DNA of 64,000 nucleotides, taken from Helicobacter hepaticus ATCC 51449 (GTDB taxonomy: Bacteria; Campylobacterota; Campylobacteria; Campylobacterales; Helicobacteraceae). The stretch is taken from assembly GCF_000007905.1 (NCBI RefSeq), contig NC_004917.1, positions 992,001 to 1,056,000 on the forward strand, given 5' to 3'. Below the pieces are notes generated by a model that ran no database searches, had not been told where the DNA came from, and was given only the letters and a program-made list of their open reading frames with translations. Positions 33,763 to 40,984 of this stretch are shown piece after piece (within the stretch, counting starts at the first letter, position 1; the number at the start of each line of letters is the position of its first letter). The position numbers were made by a program, and so were the translations under genes.

Positions 33763-34626
33763 TCACATCAAAGGCAGTTTTTGGAGCATATTTTGTAGCT
33801 TAATGAGTTCCTTTGGCATTAGCTCGGCGATACTTAAGCCCACGATTTCATAGTGTGCGCTCACAGATTCAATAATGTGTGCGACTTCCTTCATTTTGAG
33901 TTTGCCACTATTGCCCACAGCGACATAAATCTCGCTAAAATCTAGCACATCTAAATCAAGGTGTATTACAACCTTAGAGGCTTTAGTGCCTTGTAACCAT
34001 TGCAAGACCTTTTTGCTGCTTACTTTCTTTGCTTTAAGGGCTTTTAGCCCTAGCTCCTTTTGACGCTTGGCATAAAATTTTGCCTCCTCACTATGCAATC
34101 CCACAAGCAGGGTATTTTGAGCTGGTATTTTTGCGGGGAGGACTTTAAGAATCTCTTTATCGCCAAGCCCTAGCAAATGCGTAACCGCCATTGCGTGATA
34201 AGCCTTATACTCATCATTTGGCAGCCCAATATCAGGGTGTGCGTCAATCCATAGCATTGCGACATCATCGCCATACTTACTTGCAAGATAGCTAAAAGGC
34301 GCGACAGACACAGAGCATTCACCCCCAAGTGTGAGAATCTTATCGGGTTTAGATTCTGTGATGAGTTTCATTGCGGCTTTGGTTTGCTTTAAAATATCGC
34401 TTTTATCTAGCACCCCGTCTTTTACCTCTCTTTTAAACTCTTGTGAAACAGGCACTTCAAGGGTTTGATGAGAGGTGTTATGTGTAAGAAGTTCAAGGAG
34501 TTTTGCACCTAAAAAATAGCCTTTGGAAATCTCCTCTTTAGGCAGCCCTTTAAACCAATGCGCGATGTCTCCACCCTGCCATTGCGGATAGATAAGCCGA
34601 ATGGTTTTTGAAGTATTTGTTTTCAT
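33763..34626 (-). CDS. Arginase/agmatinase-superfamily protein with altered metal ligands
   Basis: 287 residues from the ATG at 34626 after AAAGGAAAGAAT. The ureohydrolase fold is clear: TLGGECSVSVAPF, LWIDAHPDIGLP, and VIHLDLDVLDFSEI. The second and third manganese motifs (DAHxD and DLDVLD) are largely standard, but the first, normally GGDHS, is GGECS, so the His ligand is replaced by Cys. Such GGxCS members form an uncharacterised branch, so arginase activity should not be assumed. It is monocistronic and divergent from the von Willebrand-type gene. Confidence 0.75.
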   Translation of the reverse strand: MKTNTSKTIRLIYPQWQGGDIAHWFKGLPKEEISKGYFLGAKLLELLTHNTSHQTLEVPVSQEFKREVKDGVLDKSDILKQTKAAMKLITESKPDKILTLGGECSVSVAPFSYLASKYGDDVAMLWIDAHPDIGLPNDEYKAYHAMAVTHLLGLGDKEILKVLPAKIPAQNTLLVGLHSEEAKFYAKRQKELGLKALKAKKVSSKKVLQWLQGTKASKVVIHLDLDVLDFSEIYVAVGNSGKLKMKEVAHIIESVSAHYEIVGLSIAELMPKELIKLQNMLQKLPLM

Positions 34627-34747
34627 ATTCTTTCCTTTTGCTGTGGTAATCAATTATAACATTCCTTTGATAAAATAGAGACCCTTTAAGCAAAAGCTTG
34701 ATAGAATCCTTGAAAACAATTACAAAATAAGTGTAAAAGGATTTCAA

Positions 34748-35860
34748 ATGCGATATTTGATGAAATCACTCTTAGCTAAAGCTTTGCTGTGCTTCGTTTT
34801 TACCTCTAGTGTATTAGGTGCAAATCCTTCAACAAAGATTCCAGAAGTAGATGAAAAGCTCATTGATACTATGCTCTCTCGCCTTATTTATGGAGCAAAA
34901 TGCGATGAAATGGCGATGATTTCGCACTTTGACCCAAGTGTGCTGTGGGTAAAAGATAAAGATAAAATTGATATGCAAAAAATCCCAGCTAAAATCCGCT
35001 ATCTCCGATTTGCGGGAAGGATTCTATCGGGTGGTATCTCAAGTGGAAATAGCACTTATACTAGTGCGGATAAAGAATTTCTCTACACACTAAATGGGGC
35101 TGATTTAGAGGTTATGAGCATTTGCGATAAACAGCAGCTTATCTTAAACAATTATGACAAAGAAAAAGAGGATTATAATCTCAAACTTCGCGCAAAACCT
35201 GCCAAAGAAATTGCTATTGTAATCAATGTCGCAAATTCAATGAAAGATTATGTCTTTGCGTTTAAGGAAATCGCGCCCCTTATTGCCAAACATATACTTC
35301 AAGAAGAAAGCAGAGGTAGCTATGCCAAAATCACGCTTGTGAGCTTTAGTAATTATGATGTTAAGGATTTTGATGATGTGTTTAGCTCTAGCGAATTTGT
35401 GGAAAGTGCAAAAAATCTAAAAGTTGTAAATTCGCAAACAAAACTCATCAATTATGCGCTCATTAAAGCGATGAGCCATTTTACAAAAGATAATGGGTTG
35501 AAGAAAGAAATTTTTCTCATCACTGATGGCAACCCAAATGATAGAGGAAGTGCGGAAAAAATGCTCTATCTTACGAAGAATCTTAATCGCAATATTGTGA
35601 AAAATAGCGGTGGCTCCAAGAAAAATTGGGTTACAATCCATACTTTAGCTTTAAATAAAAACCTTGATTCTTTAAAAGAGCTTACCCTTGCCACAGAAGG
35701 AAGTTTTTATGAGCCAAGCAGTGCGTATGAGTTTAAAAAGTTGCTTTTAAGGCTAAGCAATAACGGCAAAGATGTAGATCCTAGAGAAATAAATGTGATT
35801 GTTCCAAGCAAAACACATAAAATCTATGACCCTGATGATCCTAACCCTCCTAAGAAATAG
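34748..35860 (+). CDS. Exported von Willebrand A-like protein
   Basis: 370 residues with AAAGGATTTCAA before the ATG. Signal peptide: LLAKALLCFVFTSSVLG. From about residue 155 a vWA-like fold is visible (IAIVINVANSMKDYVFAF, then ITLVSFSNYDVKDF and EIFLITDGNPNDRGS). The metal-site motif DxSxS is changed to NVANS, so metal-dependent binding may be lost, though the later Thr/Asp (ITDGNP) remain. The N-terminal 150 residues are unrecognised. It ends in a proline-rich tail (YDPDDPNPPKK). It may be a periplasmic scaffolding or adhesion protein. Confidence 0.6.
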   Translation: MRYLMKSLLAKALLCFVFTSSVLGANPSTKIPEVDEKLIDTMLSRLIYGAKCDEMAMISHFDPSVLWVKDKDKIDMQKIPAKIRYLRFAGRILSGGISSGNSTYTSADKEFLYTLNGADLEVMSICDKQQLILNNYDKEKEDYNLKLRAKPAKEIAIVINVANSMKDYVFAFKEIAPLIAKHILQEESRGSYAKITLVSFSNYDVKDFDDVFSSSEFVESAKNLKVVNSQTKLINYALIKAMSHFTKDNGLKKEIFLITDGNPNDRGSAEKMLYLTKNLNRNIVKNSGGSKKNWVTIHTLALNKNLDSLKELTLATEGSFYEPSSAYEFKKLLLRLSNNGKDVDPREINVIVPSKTHKIYDPDDPNPPKK

Positions 35861-35875
35861 TATCTAAAGCACTCT

Positions 35876-36889
35876 TTACTTCCTCAAAATATGCAAATAT
35901 TCTAAAGTGCAATCTTGCTTTTGGATTCGTTTAGAATCTGCTTTGAAGCGCTGGTGTTTCTGTGTGGCAAAAGAATATTTGCCATATTTTTCAAAAATAG
36001 CTTGAATTTGCTCTAAACTAAGCAATCCCTCATCATTATAGCTTAGAAAAATCCACTCAAAATGCGCATTTTTGATGAGGTTTTCTAGTTCGTCTGCGAC
36101 TTTTGCTTTTCTGCACCAAGGCGATTTTGCATATTCTCTTAATCCTGTCTTGCCCTTTGGGATAAAGTCATCATATAAGGCAATTGTGTTTAAAAGATGA
36201 TAATTCGCGCCATACTCTCGTGCATTATAAGGCGGGTCAAGGTAAAGAATATCGCCCTTTATCTTAGTAATAAGTGTATTTGCGTCCTCATTAAATACCA
36301 AATGTTCATTTTCATTGCATTCAAACTCCGCAGGATTTAGAATAAAACCTTTGAGCGCACTTTTTTTAAGGTGCTTTAAAAACGCTCCATACACTGAAGC
36401 AGTGTTTGCAACCTTGTCGGCAGATTCTAAAAGGGAAGCAAGGAGAAAATAATATTCTTTGTCCTCAATTAACCTTTCTTTTTTCCATTGCGCAATCTTA
36501 GAGCGCACAGCATCAATTTTTTGTGCATTTTCATCGCTAAAATACTGCCTCCCACTCCCAGAGCCAAGCGCATAATGAGTGTAGATTTTACCCTTTTGTG
36601 GTGGCGTTTGAGTTGTGTCATTAAGAATGTGTAGCAGCTCATTAACGCGTGTTAATTTCTGATGATTGCCGATATAATTTTGCGCCAAGACAAAGCTATA
36701 ATACTCCCTATCATTGCTAATAATTTGCTTGACTTGTGTTTTAAAAAGCCTCCCCACTGCCGCAGTTCCAGCAAACATATCGCAAAAGATAGAATCTTTA
36801 AGGGGCTTTTTGTGGGCTTTTTGCAGTGTAGATTCTATGCTCGTTTGCAAAAAGTGAGAGAGTTTAAATTTGGAGCCAATGTAGTTCAT
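35876..36889 (-). CDS. DNA adenine methylase (D12 class) of a Type II R-M system
   Basis: 337 residues. MNYIGSKFKL is the start typical of D12-class N6-adenine methylases. The SAM site is FCDMFAGTAAVGRLF (about 32-46) and the catalytic motif is LYLDPPYNAREYG near residue 218. It begins 3 bases after the HNH endonuclease gene, forming a conventional nuclease-methylase pair on the minus strand. It should methylate adenine within the recognition site of that nuclease to protect the host. The recognition sequence is not known. Confidence 0.9.
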   Translation of the reverse strand: MNYIGSKFKLSHFLQTSIESTLQKAHKKPLKDSIFCDMFAGTAAVGRLFKTQVKQIISNDREYYSFVLAQNYIGNHQKLTRVNELLHILNDTTQTPPQKGKIYTHYALGSGSGRQYFSDENAQKIDAVRSKIAQWKKERLIEDKEYYFLLASLLESADKVANTASVYGAFLKHLKKSALKGFILNPAEFECNENEHLVFNEDANTLITKIKGDILYLDPPYNAREYGANYHLLNTIALYDDFIPKGKTGLREYAKSPWCRKAKVADELENLIKNAHFEWIFLSYNDEGLLSLEQIQAIFEKYGKYSFATQKHQRFKADSKRIQKQDCTLEYLHILRK

Positions 36890-36892
36890 ATA

Positions 36893-37591
36893 TTATTCTT
36901 TTTTATAGAGTTTTTGAGTGATAAAATCTGCAGCTTCTTTTGCAATTTTTCTTGCACTCTCTTTGCGATATGCGACAGGGTCATATTGATAGCAACCTAC
37001 ACAGCCTAGTTCCTGCGTATAATTCTCATCACCTTGATAAAATGCGTAAGGATTGCCTTTGATATTTTTAGCACTCCACCGCTTGTTCGTTTCTCTGCAA
37101 ACTTTACAAATTTGCCTTTTTACATCATTTGCTGCTTTGCATAAAGGTTGGAAATCCTCTAATTTTTGCGTTTGCTGATTGGATATTCTCAAATCATTTT
37201 TGCGTCCGTCTTTGTGGTCAATTTCTATTTTGGTATTTTCGCTTTTGCCACAAATTCCTAACATCACACAATTTTGATTTTTATAAAAATCTTTAATATC
37301 TTTTCTTATGGCTTGATTGAAAGTTTTTTGCGTATTAAATCCCTTTAGCCTTATTGCATCAATGGCATTCCCCGCACTCTTGCTTTTATCAAATTCTAAA
37401 ATATATTTTTTTGCCAAAGTGCTACTTGCACGACACCAACTCCCACCATTGCCAAGCGCGAGTGCTTTATACTCCCCTATAAACTCACTCACACTTACCC
37501 ACCTTGAAATGCCATTTTTATCAGGCTTGGCTAGTTCTAAAAAAATTTCTATTTTTGATTTTCTCACTTGCATATCCTTAAAATCATTCAA
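36893..37591 (-). CDS. HNH-type Type II restriction endonuclease
   Basis: 232 residues. The HNH core is TKIEIDHKDGRKNDLRI with FQPLCKAANDVKRQICKVC after it. Cysteine pairs (MLGICGK, CKVC, GCVGCYQYDP) suggest one or two structural zincs. The N-terminal 110 residues may read the target DNA. It precedes an adenine methylase with a 3-base gap, the standard Type II layout. No name or recognition site can be given from sequence. A 10-bp stem hairpin lies 43 bases before its start and could take part in control. Confidence 0.8.
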   Translation of the reverse strand: MNDFKDMQVRKSKIEIFLELAKPDKNGISRWVSVSEFIGEYKALALGNGGSWCRASSTLAKKYILEFDKSKSAGNAIDAIRLKGFNTQKTFNQAIRKDIKDFYKNQNCVMLGICGKSENTKIEIDHKDGRKNDLRISNQQTQKLEDFQPLCKAANDVKRQICKVCRETNKRWSAKNIKGNPYAFYQGDENYTQELGCVGCYQYDPVAYRKESARKIAKEAADFITQKLYKKE

Positions 37592-37633
37592 AAATTATAG
37601 CACAACAGATTACGATTAAATGATTTAAAAACC

Positions 37634-37659
37634 TTTGTGATTTATCCAAAAATCACAAA
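37634..37659. repeat. Perfect 10-bp inverted repeat upstream of the R-M operon
   Basis: TTTGTGATTT and its exact complement AAATCACAAA are separated by ATCCAA. It is in the 274-bp gap between the divergent R-M operon and the ClbS/DfsB gene. It may be an operator or RNA hairpin. It is not a normal CRP-type site because the TGTGA and TCACA halves are 14 bases apart. A 28-residue ORF (37734-37820) in the same gap has no support. Confidence 0.45.
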
Positions 37660-37865
37660 TTGCAATGACAAGTTAGAGTTAGATTTCACTTTGAAAACAC
37701 AACCTTTTAACCAAAGCGATAAAAAATCTAGCAATGCCAAAGTCAAAGGAACTGATTAAACTACAAATATACCCCAAAATCCACTTTGATGTGATAGAGC
37801 ATTGCACGCTTGAAAATTAAGTCTTAGAATCTTATAATGCCTTGAGATTTGTTCAAAGGACACCT

Positions 37866-38384
37866 ATGCCACGCCCTACCAACAAAAGCGATTTGCTTGC
37901 CTTAAGTCAGAAAAATTATGAATCTCTGCTTGCGTTGATAGAGCAAATCCCGCTTGAACAACAAAGCACACCCTTTGAATATAACGAGCGAGATAAGGCT
38001 TTGCGCGATGTGCTTGTGCATTTGTATGAATGGCAGATACTTTTGCTTCGCTTTGTGCGCACAAACCTTGAGAGGACGAGTGATTTTGTGCCTTTTCTCC
38101 CTGCGCCTTATAGTTTCAAAACCTATCCCGCGATGAATAGGGAGATTTGGCAAAAGCACCAAAGCACGCCATTAGAGAACGCAAAGGCAATGTTAGGAAA
38201 AAGCCACATAGAATGTATGGAGCTGATAGAGACTCTCCCACAAAAGGAACTTTTTGTCAAAAAGCACTACAAGTGGTGCGGCAACACAAGTCTTGGGAGC
38301 TATTGTGTGAGTGCGACTTCAAGCCATTATGATTGGGCAAGTAAATGTATAAAAAAGCGTGTGAGGAGCTTGAAAAAGGTTTAA
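37866..38384 (+). CDS. ClbS/DfsB-family four-helix-bundle protein
   Basis: 172 residues from ATG at 37866 (CAAAGGACACCT upstream), rather than the longer ORF start at 37842. The family start MPRPTNKSDLLALSQKNYE is followed by DVLVHLYEWQILLL and YKWCGNTSLGSYCVSATSSH. In the DinB-like fold the conserved Trp/His residues bind ligands. ClbS in E. coli inactivates colibactin, while DfsB family members elsewhere have other or unknown roles. A damaged copy of its middle part is at 33536. A remnant of the EVE gene follows its stop. Protection from a genotoxin is an open possibility. Confidence 0.82.
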   Translation: MPRPTNKSDLLALSQKNYESLLALIEQIPLEQQSTPFEYNERDKALRDVLVHLYEWQILLLRFVRTNLERTSDFVPFLPAPYSFKTYPAMNREIWQKHQSTPLENAKAMLGKSHIECMELIETLPQKELFVKKHYKWCGNTSLGSYCVSATSSHYDWASKCIKKRVRSLKKV

Positions 38385-38441
38385 GAATGCTTAAACCGCA
38401 AATCCTCATCAAGTGTATGAGCGAGAGTATCCATTAAGCGT

Positions 38442-38507
38442 AGCAAACCACACGATGAGTGGCAACAATGCGTAAGCAAACTGCGTTTTGAATACAGACG
38501 CATTTCC
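38442..38507 (+). pseudogene. Remnant of an EVE-domain gene (3' part)
   Basis: The plus frame reads SKPHDEWQQCVSKLRFEYRR followed by IS. The intact EVE gene at 42767-43177 has AKTHPEWKAYASKLRFGHFE then VS at the same position. The DNA shares AAGCAAACTGCGTTTTG exactly. The piece lies 58 bases after the ClbS/DfsB stop and has no start or stop of its own. Confidence 0.65.
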
Positions 38508-38840
38508 CTAATGCTCCCTCTTATAGCCTTCCCCCCAAGATTCTAAAGCTCTTAAGACACACTCCAAACTCTGCCCAAGTGGAGTGAGGCTGTATTCCAC
38601 TCGTGGAGGCACTTCTGCATACACTTTTCTTTTGAGCAACTTTGCTTCCTCTAATTCGCGCAAGTTTTGAGTTAAAACCTTTTGAGAAATGCTCTGATTT
38701 TTTGTCGCACCCACAGACTTTTTAAGCTCACCAAATCGCTTTGTGCCACTTAGCAAATCGCGGATAATGATGATTTTCCATTTATTGCCAATGAGGTTTA
38801 AAGTCGTCTCAATCGGACATTCTGAAATATACGCATTCAT
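38508..38840 (-). CDS. HxlR-family transcriptional regulator
   Basis: 110 residues from the ATG at 38840 (GAGGTGCAAA upstream); an upstream in-frame start at 38915 would lie in the promoter zone. A winged helix is evident: ECPIETTLNLIGNKWKIIII, then SISQKVLTQNLRELEEAKLL and EYSLTPLGQSLE. A single Cys near the N-terminus (SECPIE) is the redox-sensing position of many HxlR proteins (YodB, HypR type). It is divergent from an NAD(P)-binding oxidoreductase, the usual target arrangement. The 204-bp gap contains ATACTAAGT, also found in the AKR promoter dyad at 13.7 kb. Confidence 0.88.
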   Translation of the reverse strand: MNAYISECPIETTLNLIGNKWKIIIIRDLLSGTKRFGELKKSVGATKNQSISQKVLTQNLRELEEAKLLKRKVYAEVPPRVEYSLTPLGQSLECVLRALESWGEGYKREH

Positions 38841-39044
38841 TTTGCACCTCTTTTCTCTATAATTTATACGCAAGATTCTAAAGTTTTCAAAAATTATAGC
38901 ACAAATAAATCCCAAATTTATACAATAGTATCAAAATAGATATTATATATTAAAAAAGTGCTTACTTGATTTTATATACTAAGTTCTATAAAATTGCAAA
39001 GCTGAAATTTCATATTTCAACATTTAAGATTCAAAGGAGACAAA

Positions 39045-39665
39045 ATGAAAATCGCAGTTTTAGCAGCAAAAGGTAGGGCGGGCAGTGCAATCGTGCAAGA
39101 GGCAATCAATGCAGGATTTGAAGTGAGTGCATTTGTGAGGAGCAAAGCGCATTTTGATGAGAGGGTTCATCTTGTTGTGAAAGATATGTTTTCACTTACA
39201 AGCACTGATTTGCAAGGATTTGATGTGATTATTGATGCTTTTGGAGAGTGGCAAGATTTGTCTTTACATTTAAAACATATTGAGTATTTAAACTCCATTT
39301 TGCAAGGCAATGAGGCAAAGCTCATCGTAGTAGGAGGTGCAGGAAGTCTGTATATGAATACAACGCATACTCTTAGACTAATGGATACGCCAGAGTTTCC
39401 TAAGGAATATATGGGAGTGGCAGAAGCAACTGCAGAGGTGCTTGAGTTTGTGCGTAAAAGCAATCTCAATTGGCTCTATATCAGCCCTGCAGCACTTTTT
39501 TATGAAGGTAAATCGCAAAATTATGAGTTAATAGGCGAGGAATTTAAAGTCAATACAAAAGGTGAAAGTAGAGTGTCTTATAGCACTTATGCGACTGCAC
39601 TTATCAAACTGCTTTCTAGTGGAGAAATTAAAATGTGCCAAAGAATAAGCCTCATTGAATTATAG
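39045..39665 (+). CDS. NAD(P)-binding (NmrA/SDR-like) oxidoreductase
   Basis: 206 residues, AAAGGAGACAAA before ATG. Rossmann start MKIAVLAAKGRAGSAIVQEA has an atypical but glycine-containing nucleotide loop. LIVVGGAGSLYMNTT and LNWLYISPAALFYEG are typical of the YwnB/NmrA-like atypical SDR group. It is probably regulated by the divergent HxlR repressor and answers quinone or electrophile stress. No catalytic Tyr-x-x-x-Lys pair was identified, as is usual in this group. Confidence 0.82.
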   Translation: MKIAVLAAKGRAGSAIVQEAINAGFEVSAFVRSKAHFDERVHLVVKDMFSLTSTDLQGFDVIIDAFGEWQDLSLHLKHIEYLNSILQGNEAKLIVVGGAGSLYMNTTHTLRLMDTPEFPKEYMGVAEATAEVLEFVRKSNLNWLYISPAALFYEGKSQNYELIGEEFKVNTKGESRVSYSTYATALIKLLSSGEIKMCQRISLIEL

Positions 39666-39755
39666 GTTCTAAATGATATAATGGCACAGATTTTATGCAA
39701 AAAGATTTTGTGCCTATTCTTCATTACAATATTCTATCCATTGCCTTGCAATTTG

Positions 39756-39769
39756 TTTTTTTTTTTTTT
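39756..39769 (+). repeat. T14 tract in the doxX-like promoter region
   Basis: Fourteen T in a row, followed at once by GATAGAAT, a plausible -10 element, 41 bases before the DoxX start codon. A homopolymer between the -35 and -10 positions changes spacer length by slippage and is a known way for Helicobacter to vary expression. Confidence 0.8.
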
Positions 39770-39809
39770 GATAGAATGCGGGGTTTTCAATCAATAAAAA
39801 GGATTTGTA

Positions 39810-40202
39810 ATGTTATATAATGATGATTTGGGCAAATTAATTGTGCGCTTATGCGTAGGTGGGCTTATGCTCTTTCACGGAGTCAATAAAATCACAAATG
39901 GCGTAAGCGGTATAGAGGGTTTTATGGAATCTCACGGATTACCCACACTTTTTGCCTATGGCGCGTATATCGGCGAGGTGCTTGCGCCATTGATGATAAT
40001 TGTAGGCTATCAAGTGCGTATAGCTGCTGCCTTAGAGGCTTTTACAATGCTTGTGGCGATTTATGTTGCAACAGGATTTGAGATTTTTACCCTTGATAAT
40101 CACGGCGCGTGGGTAATTGAGCTACATTTGCTCTATATGCTCCCTTGTATTGCCTTGATATTTATGGGTGGAGGTAGATATGGCGTGAAGTTTAAGAAAT
40201 GA
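39810..40202 (+). CDS. DoxX-family membrane protein
   Basis: 130 residues, AAAGGATTTGTA before ATG. Four membrane helices. The DoxX signature is seen in LIVRLCVGGLMLFHGVNKI, with YIGEVLAPLMIIVGYQVRIA and ELHLLYMLPCIALIFMGGG after it. Members act in redox and membrane stress processes; in mycobacteria one forms a complex with superoxide dismutase. It lies after the HxlR-controlled oxidoreductase but has its own upstream region with the T14 tract. Confidence 0.88.
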   Translation: MLYNDDLGKLIVRLCVGGLMLFHGVNKITNGVSGIEGFMESHGLPTLFAYGAYIGEVLAPLMIIVGYQVRIAAALEAFTMLVAIYVATGFEIFTLDNHGAWVIELHLLYMLPCIALIFMGGGRYGVKFKK

Positions 40203-40320
40203 AAAATAGAAAACAAAAGGATTCCATAATGCCACCAAAAATCCTGCAAGTGCAAAATTTGACTTCAAAAAGGTTTATAAAGACTGCTACGCGCCCAAAC
40301 CTACACCCTTAAAGCTTTTT

Positions 40321-40878
40321 GTGCCAACGCTTTCTTTTATAAGTGTGCAAGGAGCAGGGAATCCAAATGAGCCAAATGGTGCATATCAAGCAGCTTTAAA
40401 AACTCTCTTTACCCTCTCCTACACGCTCAAAATGAGCAAAACCACAAAGGCTTTGAAAGACTATGTAGAATATGTCGTGCCTCCGCTAGAAAGCTTGTGG
40501 TGGGGTAATGAGAACTTGAGCAATAAGGCAAATTTCAAATGGCAAGCGATGATTGCCCAGCCTGATTTTATCACGCAAGAACTCTTTGAATGGGCGTGTG
40601 AAGAGGTGCAGAGCAAAAAGGGCATAGACTGCTCCAAAGCGCGATTATTGCGCTTTGAAGAGGGGCTTTGCGTGCAGATACTACATATCGGCTCGTATGA
40701 TGAGGAGCCACAAAGTCTCGCAAAAATAGAGGAATTTATCACTCGTAATGGCTTGCAAAATGACATCGGCAAAGATAATCTCACAAGAGCGCACCACGAA
40801 ATCTATTTGAGTAATCCACACAAAACTCCCGTGCATAAATTTAAAACAATTTTACGCATTCCTGTGCGTGAGGGGTGA
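40321..40878 (+). CDS. GyrI-like domain protein, 5' end disrupted
   Basis: 185 residues from a GTG at 40321, which has no convincing ribosome-binding site. The family is the GyrI-like small-molecule-binding group (COG4832): SVQGAGNPNEPNGAYQAALK, then PPLESLWWG and IGSYDEEPQSLAKIEEF. Upstream of the GTG, the same frame stays open and reads KFDFKKVYKDCYAPKPTPLK, which is the normal N-terminus of the family but has no start codon. A good ATG at 40229 (AAAAGG upstream) is in another frame. One missing A in the run at about 40254-40257 would join them, so the gene appears frameshifted. Confidence 0.65.
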   Translation: MPTLSFISVQGAGNPNEPNGAYQAALKTLFTLSYTLKMSKTTKALKDYVEYVVPPLESLWWGNENLSNKANFKWQAMIAQPDFITQELFEWACEEVQSKKGIDCSKARLLRFEEGLCVQILHIGSYDEEPQSLAKIEEFITRNGLQNDIGKDNLTRAHHEIYLSNPHKTPVHKFKTILRIPVREG

Positions 40879-40984
40879 GAAAACACAAAGAGAAAGCGCA
40901 AGGGGAGAAAGGCTGAAACTTGCGGTAAATTAGCCTTTTGGTTATAATATTAGATTTGGAAATTAATAGAAAAAAGGAGAGGGA

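Noticed and set aside
37634-37659. CRP/FNR-type operator (TGTGA...TCACA)
   Set aside because: The half sites are separated by 14 bases instead of 6, and epsilonproteobacteria generally lack a typical CRP.
37734-37820. 28-residue ORF before the ClbS/DfsB gene
   Set aside because: No ribosome-binding site and no recognisable similarity; it could be chance or an unidentifiable remnant.
37866-38384. Claiming colibactin immunity for the ClbS/DfsB protein
   Set aside because: Family membership alone does not show this activity; no colibactin-type biosynthetic genes are in the window.
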